Assembly: GCA_964515405.1 (NCBI GenBank)
Contig: CAZERD010000002.1
Coordinates: 3,698 to 67,697, forward strand
Source of the DNA: CAZERD01 sp964515405
GTDB taxonomy: Bacteria > Campylobacterota_A > Desulfurellia > Desulfurellales > CAZERD01
Length of the DNA: 64,000 nt
Direction: 5' to 3'
The position numbers and the translations under genes were made by a program. The notes below the pieces were generated by a model that saw nothing but the letters and a program-made list of their open reading frames with translations, did no database searches and was not told where the DNA came from. This document shows, piece by piece, positions 56,429-64,000 of the stretch; within the stretch, counting starts at the first letter, position 1; every line of letters begins with the position of its first letter.

Positions 56429-57964
56429 ATGGAATTTAAAAGCTTACTGTTCCCCGAAGGTTATCCAAAGAGAGCAGAAATGCCACCATACTTCCACGAC
56501 CTCCACCTTGACAGAATAGTAAATGACATAACCAGAGAAAGAGATGAATACAACCTCAAACCCCTATTCTACACGAGCCTCAGAGACCCCGAGCTCATAA
56601 AATACAGACAGGAAATAGCATCCGAAATAGAAAAGCCACAAATACTACATCTAATAAAAGGTTTTTCAAACTCCATCAATAAGGTCCGCGAGTATCTTAA
56701 AAGGGCAGAGCAATCACATTATCAGTACCAAAAGGAAAGATGGATACTCGACGGAGCATCTATATACTGCCAATCTGTAATAACACTTAAAAAGGAACTT
56801 GAAAAGTCCCAGCTAAGAGCCCGTGGTTTCTTAGACTTCATAGGATATATCTCATCATACGTAAAGTCCCAACCATTCACTGCGCTCCTCAAAGACACTA
56901 AAGAGACAAAAGATGCCTTAAGCAGTATTAAATATGCTCTCTTCATCAAGGAAAACAAAATAAAGGTACAGAGATACAATGGGGAGAAAGACTACGGAGA
57001 AGAAATACTGAGTGTCTTTGAAAGGTTCAAAGCCCCAGACGCCGAAGAGATACATATCGAAGTATCAGACAGCGGTATAATGAACCACATTGAAGCAAAG
57101 ATATTAGAGCTTGTGGCAAGGCTATACCCAAAAGAATTCAGTATGCTAGAGAATTTTTATAGCAAACACAAAACATTTATGGATAGCATGATCATAAGTT
57201 TTGAGAGGGAAGCACAGTTTTATGTGGCCTATATAGAGTACATACAGCCTCTTGAAGATATGGGCTTACACTTCTGCTATCCAGATATATCAGACAAAGA
57301 CGATATACTCAACAGGAATGGTTTTGATATTGCCTTGGCCCACACGATAATGAAGCAAAACAAAGGGAGAGTTGTACCCAATGACTTCGACCTGAAAAAT
57401 GGAGAAAGGATATTCATAATAACTGGCCCCAACCAGGGCGGGAAAACAACATTTGCAAGGGCTTTCGGTCAAATACACTACCTATTCTCACTGGGACTAA
57501 AGGTTCCTGGCTCCGAATCCAGACTTCCTATATTCGATAGAATATATACGCATTTTGAAAGGGAAGAAACAACAAGGAGTCTCAGGGGTAAACTGGAAGA
57601 TGAACTCATTAGAATGAAGGAAATATTAGACAAAGCCACAGGGGATAGTATTATAATAATGAATGAATCTTTCTCCTCAACAAGTTTGGAGGATGCCCTT
57701 TTCTTAGCCAGTAGCATACTGAAACAGATACTTGATCTTGATGCAGTGGGTTTATTTGTCACCTTTATGTATGAGCTATCCAGGATGGATAAGAGGATAG
57801 TAAGTCTCACGAGCACAGTTAGAAAGGATGATGTAACCCAGAGAACTTACAAAATTATCAGAAGAATGGCTGACGGCATATCTTATGCTCTATCGATAGC
57901 GAATAAGCACTGCCTCACATATAACTGCCTTATCAACAAACTAAAGAAGAGACTGGATGCATGA
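56429..57964 (+). CDS. Short MutS-like ATPase A (first of a coupled pair)
   Basis: 511 aa. No mismatch-recognition domain I; the N-terminal 320 residues are mostly helical, like MutS lever/clamp domains. The ATPase has Walker A GPNQGGKT (333-340), a FDRIYTHFEREE segment that aligns with MutS switch regions, and Walker B IIIMNESFSSTS with Asn412-Glu413, where MutS has Asp-Glu. There is no Smr nuclease domain as in MutS2. The next gene overlaps by ATGA and encodes a similar protein, so the two probably form a heterodimer. GGGGGTG lies 5 nt upstream of the ATG. Function unknown. Confidence 0.8.
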   Translation: MEFKSLLFPEGYPKRAEMPPYFHDLHLDRIVNDITRERDEYNLKPLFYTSLRDPELIKYRQEIASEIEKPQILHLIKGFSNSINKVREYLKRAEQSHYQYQKERWILDGASIYCQSVITLKKELEKSQLRARGFLDFIGYISSYVKSQPFTALLKDTKETKDALSSIKYALFIKENKIKVQRYNGEKDYGEEILSVFERFKAPDAEEIHIEVSDSGIMNHIEAKILELVARLYPKEFSMLENFYSKHKTFMDSMIISFEREAQFYVAYIEYIQPLEDMGLHFCYPDISDKDDILNRNGFDIALAHTIMKQNKGRVVPNDFDLKNGERIFIITGPNQGGKTTFARAFGQIHYLFSLGLKVPGSESRLPIFDRIYTHFEREETTRSLRGKLEDELIRMKEILDKATGDSIIIMNESFSSTSLEDALFLASSILKQILDLDAVGLFVTFMYELSRMDKRIVSLTSTVRKDDVTQRTYKIIRRMADGISYALSIANKHCLTYNCLINKLKKRLDA

Positions 57965-59463
57965 AAGTACATTTAATGTTTAAGGATAGAGATTTTAATA
58001 TAAATCAACCGCTACCGCCTCACCACAAAGACTTAACATCAGACCTGGAATTAGAAATACTGTTTGAGGCCATGTCCAATGGAGACGAGCTCTTATACGA
58101 TGCCTCAAAAAAAGCTCTACTCTCAAGCTTGGACGATATAGAAACCATACTATACAGACAGGGAGTGCTAAAGGACTGCATAAGAAATCCCAATACCGTC
58201 AGGGAAATATACTCCATAGCAACAGAAGCAATCCAAAAAGAAAAGGGATCTTTCTTATGGGCGTTCAGTAAAACCCCAGGGAGTATATTGTCCTCATCGG
58301 TCAGGCTTATGGAATCTTTAATAGACACACTAAAAAAACTCAAAGCAGTAGCGGATAGATATGCAGACAGCTTCACGTCCGAGGGGTTCACAAACTTTAT
58401 CAATACTATAAGGGCTGAGCTAACAACGGAGTACTTCAATATCATACAAGAACATCTAAAGAGGCTCGAATTTCGGTCCGGGATCCTTGTCAGTGCAGGC
58501 TTAGGCGAAGGTAATAGAGGAATAAATTATGTATTAAGAGAGCCCACTGGAGAGAATAAGGGGTGGAAAACATTATTTAAAAGAGAGGAGTCCTACACCT
58601 TTTCCATACACGAGAGAGATGAAGCAGGATTCAAAGCACTCTCAGAACTGAAAGACAAAAGTTTGTATACAGTGGCAACAGCAGCTTACAGAGTAACAGT
58701 ACATGTCCTGAGCTTCTTCAAGACTCTACGTGCAGAGCTTGCATTCTACATAGGGGCCCTAAACCTTAGAAACAAACTACTTGAAATAGGAGAACCTGTG
58801 TGTTTCCCCCACCCTACGGTAAAAAATATTCGTTCCTTCAAGGGATTATATGAACCCTGTCTAGCCCTTACATCTCAAAAGATTGTTGTGGGCAACGATC
58901 TCAGTAGCGAGGGAGTAAACATCGTATTTATAACCGGAGCCAACCAGGGTGGAAAATCTGTGTTCCTAAGAAGCATTGGTGTAGCACAGATTATGATGCA
59001 ATGCGGCATGTTTGTGCCTGCCTCTGAATACTCAGGCCGTGTGTGCCCATCTATCTTCACACACTTCAAAAGACAAGAAGACGAAGAGATGGAGAGCGGC
59101 AAGTTTGACGAAGAAATGAAAAGAATGAGCTTTATAGTAGATAGAATTAACAAGGGGTCCTTGGTGTTGTTTAATGAGTCTTTTGCTTCTACTAACGAAC
59201 TTGAGGGATCCGAGGTAGCCAAACAAATATTAATGGGGCTAATGGAAAGCGGAATTGAGTCATTTTATGTAACACATATGTACAGGTTGACCGAGGAATT
59301 CTTCAAAAAAGGGATCGATGGCGTTCTCTTTCTAAGGGCTCATAGAGATGAAGATGGAAGAAGAACGTTTAAAATAATACCGGGGGAACCCCTACACACA
59401 AGCTTCGGAAAGGACCTGTATATTAGGGTATTTGGAGACCTAACAACTGGAAATAACCCTTGA
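57961..59463 (+). CDS. Short MutS-like ATPase B (second of a coupled pair)
   Basis: 500 aa, same architecture as its partner. Walker A GANQGGKS begins at Gly326; FVPASEYSGRVCPSIFTHF is close to true MutS; Walker B is LVLFNESFAST with Asn405-Glu406; VTHMYRLTEEFF replaces the MutS ATHYHEL. Overall it is nearer to classical MutS than protein A. It lacks domain I and any nuclease. The overlap with gene A implies equal synthesis. The stop codon is inside the -35 box of the tRNA promoter. Confidence 0.8.
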   Translation: MKVHLMFKDRDFNINQPLPPHHKDLTSDLELEILFEAMSNGDELLYDASKKALLSSLDDIETILYRQGVLKDCIRNPNTVREIYSIATEAIQKEKGSFLWAFSKTPGSILSSSVRLMESLIDTLKKLKAVADRYADSFTSEGFTNFINTIRAELTTEYFNIIQEHLKRLEFRSGILVSAGLGEGNRGINYVLREPTGENKGWKTLFKREESYTFSIHERDEAGFKALSELKDKSLYTVATAAYRVTVHVLSFFKTLRAELAFYIGALNLRNKLLEIGEPVCFPHPTVKNIRSFKGLYEPCLALTSQKIVVGNDLSSEGVNIVFITGANQGGKSVFLRSIGVAQIMMQCGMFVPASEYSGRVCPSIFTHFKRQEDEEMESGKFDEEMKRMSFIVDRINKGSLVLFNESFASTNELEGSEVAKQILMGLMESGIESFYVTHMYRLTEEFFKKGIDGVLFLRAHRDEDGRRTFKIIPGEPLHTSFGKDLYIRVFGDLTTGNNP

Positions 59464-59488
59464 CAATGGTGTATAATCTTAATATACT
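59460..59488 (+). promoter_or_regulatory. Promoter of the tRNA-nif3 transcript
   Basis: TTGACA (59460-59465), 17 nt, TATACT (59483-59488). It overlaps the stop of the MutS-like B gene. The transcript should begin about 12 nt before the tRNA. Confidence 0.85.
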
Positions 59489-59506
59489 TTGCACTGCTTT
59501 TGTCTG

Positions 59507-59582
59507 GGGCCCATAGCTCAGCTGGTAGAGCCACCGGCTCATAACCGGTTGGTCCCAGGTTCGAGTCCTGGTGGGCCCACCA
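59507..59582 (+). tRNA. tRNA with CAT anticodon (elongator Met, or Ile2 if C34 is lysidinylated)
   Basis: 76 nt with encoded CCA. Acceptor GGGCCCA/TGGGCCC, D-arm AGCTCAGCTGGTAGAGC, anticodon stem ACCGG/CCGGT with loop CTCATAA, variable TGGTC, T-arm CCAGG-TTCGAGT-CCTGG. The G1-C72 pair excludes the initiator. Elongator Met is more likely; Ile2 would need tilS recognition features I cannot judge. Confidence 0.92.
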
Positions 59583-59589
59583 CTTACTA

Positions 59590-60375
59590 ATGAAGGTTTT
59601 GGAGTTAGTTTCAGTACTTGAAACATATTTTCCCAAATCCCTCCAAGAAGGTTGGGATAATTCCGGACTTCAAGTTTCCCCAGAGGATGATTCCATAGAC
59701 GGTATATTGCTGTGCCTTGATGTAGGATTAGAATCTATTAGTGAAGCACGAACAAAAAAATGTAATCTTATAATATCTCACCATCCGCTTATATTCAGAG
59801 ATCTCAAGTCCGTTGACAAAAATATATATCCAGGGAACGTGATATACAGCGCTGTAAAACACGGTATTGGCATCTACAGTTTCCATACGAACCTGGATAA
59901 GGCAAACGGAGGATTAAATGATTTCCTCTGTAACCTATTAGGTCTACAGGACATCAGTCCCACTGAGAAATCTCCCTTCTTAAGAATAGGTAGGCTCCCG
60001 AAGGCTATACCACTTGTAAAGCTCGTCAAACTCGTAAAAGAAATACTTGGAGTAAGCACAGTTAAGTATGTTGGAAAGGATGACTCCCTCATTGACTTAG
60101 TCTCCGTGTGCCCAGGCAGTGGAAGTAGCCTTATATACAACATCCCACGTGAAGTAGATCTGTTTATTACTGGCGACCTAAAGCATCATGAAGCATTCTA
60201 CGCCAGGGAGATAGGGATTAATGTTATAGATATCACGCACTTCTATAGCGAGACGGCCTCCAAACTACTACTGAAGGAAAAAATAGCAGAACTATGCGGT
60301 GGAGTTAGGGTAATACTTAGTGAAACAGATAAAATACCTTGGAAATACTATGGAAGGGGAGGTGACCTTGAATAG
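59590..60375 (+). CDS. Nif3-like dinuclear metal-centre protein (GTP cyclohydrolase I type 2 family)
   Basis: 261 aa. Metal ligands are in LIISHHPLIF, FHTNLDKANGG and DLKHHEAFYAREIGINVIDITHF; the N-terminal EGWDNSGLQV is typical. The family function is uncertain. The ATG is only 7 nt after the tRNA CCA, with no Shine-Dalgarno sequence, so the mRNA would be almost leaderless after tRNA 3' processing. It overlaps the zinc-ribbon gene by 8 bp; Nif3-like plus zinc-ribbon pairs are conserved in many bacteria. Confidence 0.92.
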   Translation: MKVLELVSVLETYFPKSLQEGWDNSGLQVSPEDDSIDGILLCLDVGLESISEARTKKCNLIISHHPLIFRDLKSVDKNIYPGNVIYSAVKHGIGIYSFHTNLDKANGGLNDFLCNLLGLQDISPTEKSPFLRIGRLPKAIPLVKLVKLVKEILGVSTVKYVGKDDSLIDLVSVCPGSGSSLIYNIPREVDLFITGDLKHHEAFYAREIGINVIDITHFYSETASKLLLKEKIAELCGGVRVILSETDKIPWKYYGRGGDLE

Positions 60376-61075
60376 CGATATAGAAAAGCTGTTGAGAGTG
60401 CAAGAATTTGATAGGGAAATAGCAGAACTTGAGAGGGAAATAGACTCCATAGAGAGAAAAAAGGCCAAGGTGATAGAGGTTCTCGAGAGACAAGTGGAGT
60501 TAATACACGAGACGGAGGATGAACTCAGGGAGGTCGAAGAGGACATAAGAAATAAAGAAGAACTATTAGAAAATGAAATAGATAACCTCAAGAAATTAGA
60601 GGAGAAAAGGAAGCATGTAACAACCGAGAAACAGCTACAGGCATCAAATATAGAGATAGATATAGCAAACTCCAACAAAACCATTCTGGAAGATAAAATA
60701 ACGAGTCTGAGAGATGAAGTAGAAAAGAGGAAACACCGAATTGAACAACTTAACGAAAGGTGCGACAGAATAAGAGAGGTACTTGAGGAATACAATACAA
60801 AACATGCGAAAAGACAAGAGGAACTAAGGGACAGAATAAAGGAAATAGAAGGAGAAAAAGAGACTCTATTTAGTGATATAGACAGGGAATTGTTAAGGAG
60901 ATATCTGAACATCAATAAATGGGCCCATGGTACAAGTATTGTACCCGTAAGATCCGGCGCATGCTACGGGTGCTTTATAAAACTTACACCTCAGACATTG
61001 GCTACGCTGTATGAAACCGACGAAATAGTGTACTGTGATAACTGCGGTAGGATTTTATACGTTGAAAAGGAATAG
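60368..61075 (+). CDS. Coiled-coil protein with C-terminal zinc ribbon (CT398/DUF164-like)
   Basis: 235 aa from TTG 60368, 5 nt after GGAGG. A long antiparallel coiled coil covers residues about 5-180, rich in E and K. A C4 zinc ribbon follows: SGACYGCFIKL and VYCDNCGRILY. The family is conserved beside Nif3-like and RNase H genes and has been suggested to bind nucleic acid or secretion components; its role is open. The longer open frame starts inside nif3 without a ribosome site. Confidence 0.85.
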   Translation: MNSDIEKLLRVQEFDREIAELEREIDSIERKKAKVIEVLERQVELIHETEDELREVEEDIRNKEELLENEIDNLKKLEEKRKHVTTEKQLQASNIEIDIANSNKTILEDKITSLRDEVEKRKHRIEQLNERCDRIREVLEEYNTKHAKRQEELRDRIKEIEGEKETLFSDIDRELLRRYLNINKWAHGTSIVPVRSGACYGCFIKLTPQTLATLYETDEIVYCDNCGRILYVEKE

Positions 61076-61610
61076 AAGTTCATTTTGGCGACTTTTAGAT
61101 GAGAATTGTATCAACCGCATCGCCTTAGAAGAGGGAATTAACCCCGAGAAACTAAAACTCATGGTCAAGAGCCTTATATGCTGCATAGAGAAAAACGAGG
61201 AAAACACAAGAGCTCTAGTTTATATAGACGGTGCGTCATTTGGGAACCCAGGCAGTGCAGGTATAGGTATAGTCGTGAAGGACCTAGATGGTTCCACCAT
61301 AAGGACTGTTTCAGAATATATAGGTAAAACCACCAATAATGTTGCCGAATATACCTCTTTACTGCGAGCGATGGACATAGTAAATAAACTTAACATCCCC
61401 TATGTGACTGTGTACAGTGATTCTGAGCTGCTAGTTAAACAAATAAACGGGGAATACTCTGTAAGAGATGATAAGCTCAAGGAGCTGTACAGTAGAGCTC
61501 TGGGTATGATAAAGAAATTTAAAAGCTTTAGGATAATACATGTAGATAGAAACAGTAATAAGGAAGCCGACAGACTTGCGAAGATGGGAGCATCTTATCG
61601 TATAGAGTAG
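61062..61610 (+). CDS. RNase HI-family protein
   Basis: 182 aa from TTG 61062 (9 nt after TAGGA); an earlier GTG at 61035 is possible. Catalytic acids: Asp in VYIDGASFGNPGSAG, Glu in TNNVAEYTSLLRA, Asp in VYSDSELLVKQI and Asp in NKEADRLAK. About 45 extra N-terminal residues, helical with a CC pair, precede the domain. It cleaves RNA in RNA-DNA hybrids. Convergent overlap of 16 bp with the tonB-like gene. Confidence 0.9.
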   Translation: MKRNRSSFWRLLDENCINRIALEEGINPEKLKLMVKSLICCIEKNEENTRALVYIDGASFGNPGSAGIGIVVKDLDGSTIRTVSEYIGKTTNNVAEYTSLLRAMDIVNKLNIPYVTVYSDSELLVKQINGEYSVRDDKLKELYSRALGMIKKFKSFRIIHVDRNSNKEADRLAKMGASYRIE

Positions 61611-62404
61611 AAATTGATCGTATAGATAAATGTTGCGTATATGTTTAATCTATCTATGTTAAACCGCTTTGGTAGAAGGGGAAATGGTGCTGCTTCTTTG
61701 ACAGCTTGAATAGCTGCTTTATCGAGCACTGGATATCCGCTGGAACGGAGAAGCTTTATATCTAGTACCTCTCCATTTCTACCTATGGTGAATAAAACTA
61801 TTAAACTTCCTTCTTCGTTGCTCTCTCTAGCGTATTCCGGGTACGTCCATACGTCCTGTATTTTGTTTTTTATATGCTCCATATAGGAGGCGTATTTAGT
61901 TAGTGTTGTACCTATACTTACCGAGGTTTCCTTAAATGTATTCCGTGAGCTGTACGCTTTTGATGTGCCGCTTGGTGTATTCTCCATGTGTCGCGTAATC
62001 CCGTACACTGTACTCTTCGAGAAGAGAGGGCCGGGTATCTTTATGATCCTGTTATGTCTTGCTACGTAGTTCTTTGGTGTAGTGACCTTAGTGCTGCTCT
62101 GCCGTTGTGTTTCTGTTACCGTAGCCTTCTTACTGTTTGGCGTAGCGTAGTGCCTATGTGCGCTGATGGGGATCTTTTCTCTCCGGGAGTGTATAGGGGA
62201 GTTCGCCTCCCTATTCGTGTTTGAGGCTATAGTGTACGTTTTCCCTCTGGCTTTCTTCTTTGCTCCTGGGAGCTGTATTATGTCAACAAAGCATGTGGGT
62301 TGTCGCTTCTTTGGGGCTCTTGTGTGGGTTATGGTGAGTAGTGCTATTGCTATGGCAGTTATATGTACTATGGTAGATATAATCAGGCTGTGGGATTTCT
62401 TCAT
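61595..62404 (-). CDS. TonB-like periplasmic energy-transducer protein
   Basis: 269 aa. One N-terminal membrane helix (about 8-26), a basic and Ser/Thr-rich linker (about 45-165), and a C-terminal TonB domain (EGSLIVLFTIGRNGEVLDI, LDKAAIQAVKEAAPFP). The linker is not Pro-rich as in E. coli TonB. ExbB and ExbD are not in the window. No Shine-Dalgarno sequence; TTTACA and TATAAC (spacer 15) lie just upstream. Its strand composition differs from minus-strand genes further left. Confidence 0.85.
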   Translation of the reverse strand: MKKSHSLIISTIVHITAIAIALLTITHTRAPKKRQPTCFVDIIQLPGAKKKARGKTYTIASNTNREANSPIHSRREKIPISAHRHYATPNSKKATVTETQRQSSTKVTTPKNYVARHNRIIKIPGPLFSKSTVYGITRHMENTPSGTSKAYSSRNTFKETSVSIGTTLTKYASYMEHIKNKIQDVWTYPEYARESNEEGSLIVLFTIGRNGEVLDIKLLRSSGYPVLDKAAIQAVKEAAPFPLLPKRFNIDRLNIYATFIYTINFYSIR

Positions 62405-62627
62405 AGGGCTGTATGTTATATTATGTCGGTGGGTATGTAAACACCTGGGTTACACTACCTGAAATATGTTGTTTGTTAGAAGTCCTAATAAGTGTTGTTT
62501 TTTTGTTGAAATTGTTGTTTTACTCGTTTGTGTTTGTTTTACTCGTTTGTGTTTGTTTGTTAATAAGTCTGTTAGTTTTGTTAAAAAGGTTTGCTTTTCT
62601 GTATTTTCTGTGTTTTTTGACAGGTTT
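62405..62627. other. Candidate replication origin region between tonB-like gene and dnaA
   Basis: 223 bp, strongly T-rich on the plus strand, next to dnaA and near a switch in strand composition. It holds two perfect 19-bp tandem repeats and two TAATAAGT 8-mers flanking them. No TTATCCACA-type DnaA box was found by eye. DnaA here has an altered recognition motif, so unusual boxes are plausible. Confidence 0.5.
62518..62555 (+). repeat. Two perfect 19-bp tandem repeats downstream of dnaA
   Basis: TTTTACTCGTTTGTGTTTG occurs at 62518-62536 and again at 62537-62555 with no gap. Partial units (GTTTGTTTGTTA) flank them. Confidence 0.95.
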
Positions 62628-63884
62628 TTAACTGCCTGTTATCTCCTTTTCTATTTCTTCTATTTTTCTTTTTAACTCTAGGTTTTCTTGAATAAGTTTT
62701 TCTACCTTTTTGCACGCGTTTATTATAGTAGCATGGCTTTTTACGTTGAATAGGATTTTTATCTCTGGTAGGGAGTGTTTTGTGATTTTTCTTGTTAGAT
62801 ACATTGCTATCTCTCGAGGGAGGAGTATTTCTTTGTTTCTCTTTGGGGATAGCATTTTTTCTACGGTTATGTTGAAGTGCTTTGCTGTTGTATTTTGAAT
62901 GTTCTCCGCTGACATCATTTGTTTCTTCCTAGATACAGTTTCTTGTAGTATGTTTTGTACAAGTTCCATTGTAACTGGTTTGTTCATAATGGAGGAGTAT
63001 GCTACTATCTTTATTAGTGCCCCCTCAATCTCTCTTATATTGTTTTCTATGTTCGATGCTATTAGGTTTACTATCTCGGGGGAGAGTTTTAGGTTGTACA
63101 TCGTTGCTTTCTTGTTTATTATAGCTATTCTCGTTTCGAACTCAGGGGGTTGTATGTCTACTGTTAACCCCCAACTAAACCTTGATTTGAGTCTGTCCTC
63201 TATCTGTGGTATCTCATGGGGCAGTTTATCGCTGGATAGCACTATCTGCTTCTGGTTCTCGTACAGTGCGTTGAATGTGTGGAAAAATTCTTCTGCGGTT
63301 CTCTCCTTGTTTGATATGAACTGGATATCGTCTACTAATAGGCAGTCTAACTTCCTATATTTTTCGCGGAATATGTCCATTTTTTTGTATTGTATGGAGT
63401 TTATCAGCTCGTTTGTAAACTCCTCGCTAGATATGTACATTATCTTTTTCTCAGGATGTGTCTCTGACATTCTATTACCTATGGCGTGTAGTAGATGTGT
63501 TTTGCCGAGACCTACCCCTCCGTATATGAATAACGGGTTGTAAGCTTTTGCTGGATTTTCAGCTACAGCGAAACTCGCAGCGTATGCCAGTTGATTACTC
63601 GGTCCGACAACAAAATTGTCGAACTGATACTTTGGGTTCAGATTGGTTTGTGGTCTCTGCTTTATTATAAACTCCACCGTCGGGTTTGAACCAATAATAT
63701 TCTTAATAGCGCGCTTAAACTCGTTTCTATATTTATTTCTTATAAGGTCTGCAATTTCCCTGCTGTGTACAGATAGAGTTATCTTCTCCCTACTTATATC
63801 TACAGGGACTATCCGTTTTATAAGAGCTATATCCTCTGTTTCTATGGACTGTTCCATTAGGGCATTAAGTATTTCTTCCCACAT
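62628..63884 (-). CDS. dnaA: Chromosomal replication initiator DnaA
   Basis: 418 aa, with a short domain I-II. AAA+ core: NPKYQFDNFVVGPSNQLAYAA, Walker A YGGVGLGKTHLLHAIG, LLVDDIQFI, and KSRFSWGLTVDI. Domain IV has LTRKITKHSLPEIKILF, but the box-reading motif is VKSHATI (Ser383-His384-Ala385) in place of RDHTTV. It opens the origin. SD-like sequence is weak and the promoter predicts a 2-3 nt leader. Genes usually beside dnaA, such as dnaN, are absent. Confidence 0.97.
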   Translation of the reverse strand: MWEEILNALMEQSIETEDIALIKRIVPVDISREKITLSVHSREIADLIRNKYRNEFKRAIKNIIGSNPTVEFIIKQRPQTNLNPKYQFDNFVVGPSNQLAYAASFAVAENPAKAYNPLFIYGGVGLGKTHLLHAIGNRMSETHPEKKIMYISSEEFTNELINSIQYKKMDIFREKYRKLDCLLVDDIQFISNKERTAEEFFHTFNALYENQKQIVLSSDKLPHEIPQIEDRLKSRFSWGLTVDIQPPEFETRIAIINKKATMYNLKLSPEIVNLIASNIENNIREIEGALIKIVAYSSIMNKPVTMELVQNILQETVSRKKQMMSAENIQNTTAKHFNITVEKMLSPKRNKEILLPREIAMYLTRKITKHSLPEIKILFNVKSHATIINACKKVEKLIQENLELKRKIEEIEKEITGS

Positions 63885-63893
63885 ACCGCCAGA

Positions 63894-63922
63894 AGTATAT
63901 TAGAAAGATACATCTTCTTCAA
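63894..63922 (-). promoter_or_regulatory. Promoter of dnaA with nearly leaderless transcript
   Basis: Minus-strand TTGAAG (63922-63917), 17 nt, TATACT (63899-63894), then 9 nt to the dnaA ATG. Confidence 0.65.
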
Positions 63923-63927
63923 TACGT

Positions 63928-64000
63928 TTATCCATATCCATATTGCTTCGTCAACACTTTCCCTATCACAACCCTCTGTATCTCATTGGTCCCCTCGTAT
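63928..64000 (-). CDS. C-terminal tail of an acyl-CoA dehydrogenase (5' part outside window)
   Basis: The last 23 codons read YEGTNEIQRVVIGKVL then TKQYGYG and stop (63930-63928). YEGTNEIQR-V/I is the hallmark end of acyl-CoA dehydrogenases. The rest lies to the right. dnaA follows 43 bp downstream on the same strand. Confidence 0.85.
   Translation of the reverse strand, partial: YEGTNEIQRVVIGKVLTKQYGYG

Noticed and set aside
59507..59582. Initiator tRNA-fMet
   Set aside because: The acceptor begins with a G1-C72 pair and the anticodon stem lacks the three G-C pairs typical of initiators.
62405..62627. CRISPR array suggested by tandem repeats
   Set aside because: Only two copies, no spacers between them, and no cas genes in the window.
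62166..62631. Plus-strand open frames over the tonB-like gene and the origin gap
   Set aside because: They are Phe/Val/Leu-rich products of T-rich DNA with no family match or ribosome site.

Overview
The window is chromosomal DNA of moderate GC from a Gram-negative-type thermophilic bacterium. The envelope genes (Mla lipid transport, TonB-like protein, Wzz-like protein) imply an outer membrane. A two-gene di-myo-inositol-phosphate pathway (6.2-8.7 kb), a compatible solute known from thermophiles and hyperthermophiles, implies high growth temperature. I cannot fix the phylum; deep-branching groups such as Aquificota, Thermosulfidibacterota, Deferribacterota or Desulfurellia are compatible. There are no rRNAs, insertion sequences, prophage genes or CRISPR arrays. 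Coding density is very high; the only long stretch without an intact gene is a decayed galE at 26.9-27.4 kb.

Layout: 0-5.1 kb, the tail of an LhgO-type oxidase and a Liv-type ABC importer whose two ATPases are fused. 5.1-6.1 kb, an ArsR regulator and an FmdE-domain protein. 6.2-8.7 kb, the DIP synthesis operon. 8.7-11.4 kb (minus), DedA, MFS transporter and a secreted polysaccharide-lyase-like protein. 11.4-15.3 kb, methyltransferase, dprA, topA. 15.3-22.5 kb (minus), one tight operon running from a degenerate CBS/DRTGG pyrophosphatase homologue through hppA, purS, purQ and hemL to atpZ-atpI-atpB-atpE. 22.6-26.9 kb, rimO, a site-2-type protease, trpS, a degenerate GGDEF protein and wzz. 27.4-31.5 kb, an NCS1 permease, a CoA-disulfide-reductase-like flavoprotein and thrC. 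31.5-40.4 kb, a nine-gene rpsO-pnp operon. 40.4-46.4 kb, malate dehydrogenase, fumarase and complex II. 46.4-49.9 kb, mlaE-F-D plus a Nudix hydrolase. 49.9-54.9 kb, acs, cupin, hcp and its likely regulator. 54.9-56.3 kb, a secreted C45/phospholipase-B-like hydrolase. 56.4-59.5 kb, a translationally coupled pair of MutS-like ATPases. 59.5-61.6 kb, a CAT-anticodon tRNA, nif3-like, zinc-ribbon coiled coil and RNase HI. 61.6-64 kb (minus), tonB-like, dnaA and the tail of an acyl-CoA dehydrogenase.

Metabolism seen here: C4-dicarboxylate steps of the TCA cycle (oxidative or reductive), acetate activation, proton energetics based on both pyrophosphate and ATP, and nitrosative-stress defence (hcp) with a recognisable FNR/HcpR-type operator.

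The strongest candidates for new biology are: (1) a family II pyrophosphatase homologue that has lost most metal ligands and its C-terminal domain but kept its CBS-DRTGG-CBS sensor, encoded 8 bp before the H+-pumping pyrophosphatase; (2) the overlapping pair of short MutS-like ATPases, both with Asn in place of the Walker B Asp; (3) a base-composition switch near dnaA with perfect 19-bp tandem repeats and a DnaA whose box-recognition motif is altered, pointing to an atypical replication origin; (4) several genes whose promoters predict leaderless or nearly leaderless mRNAs, including one that starts 7 nt after a tRNA.
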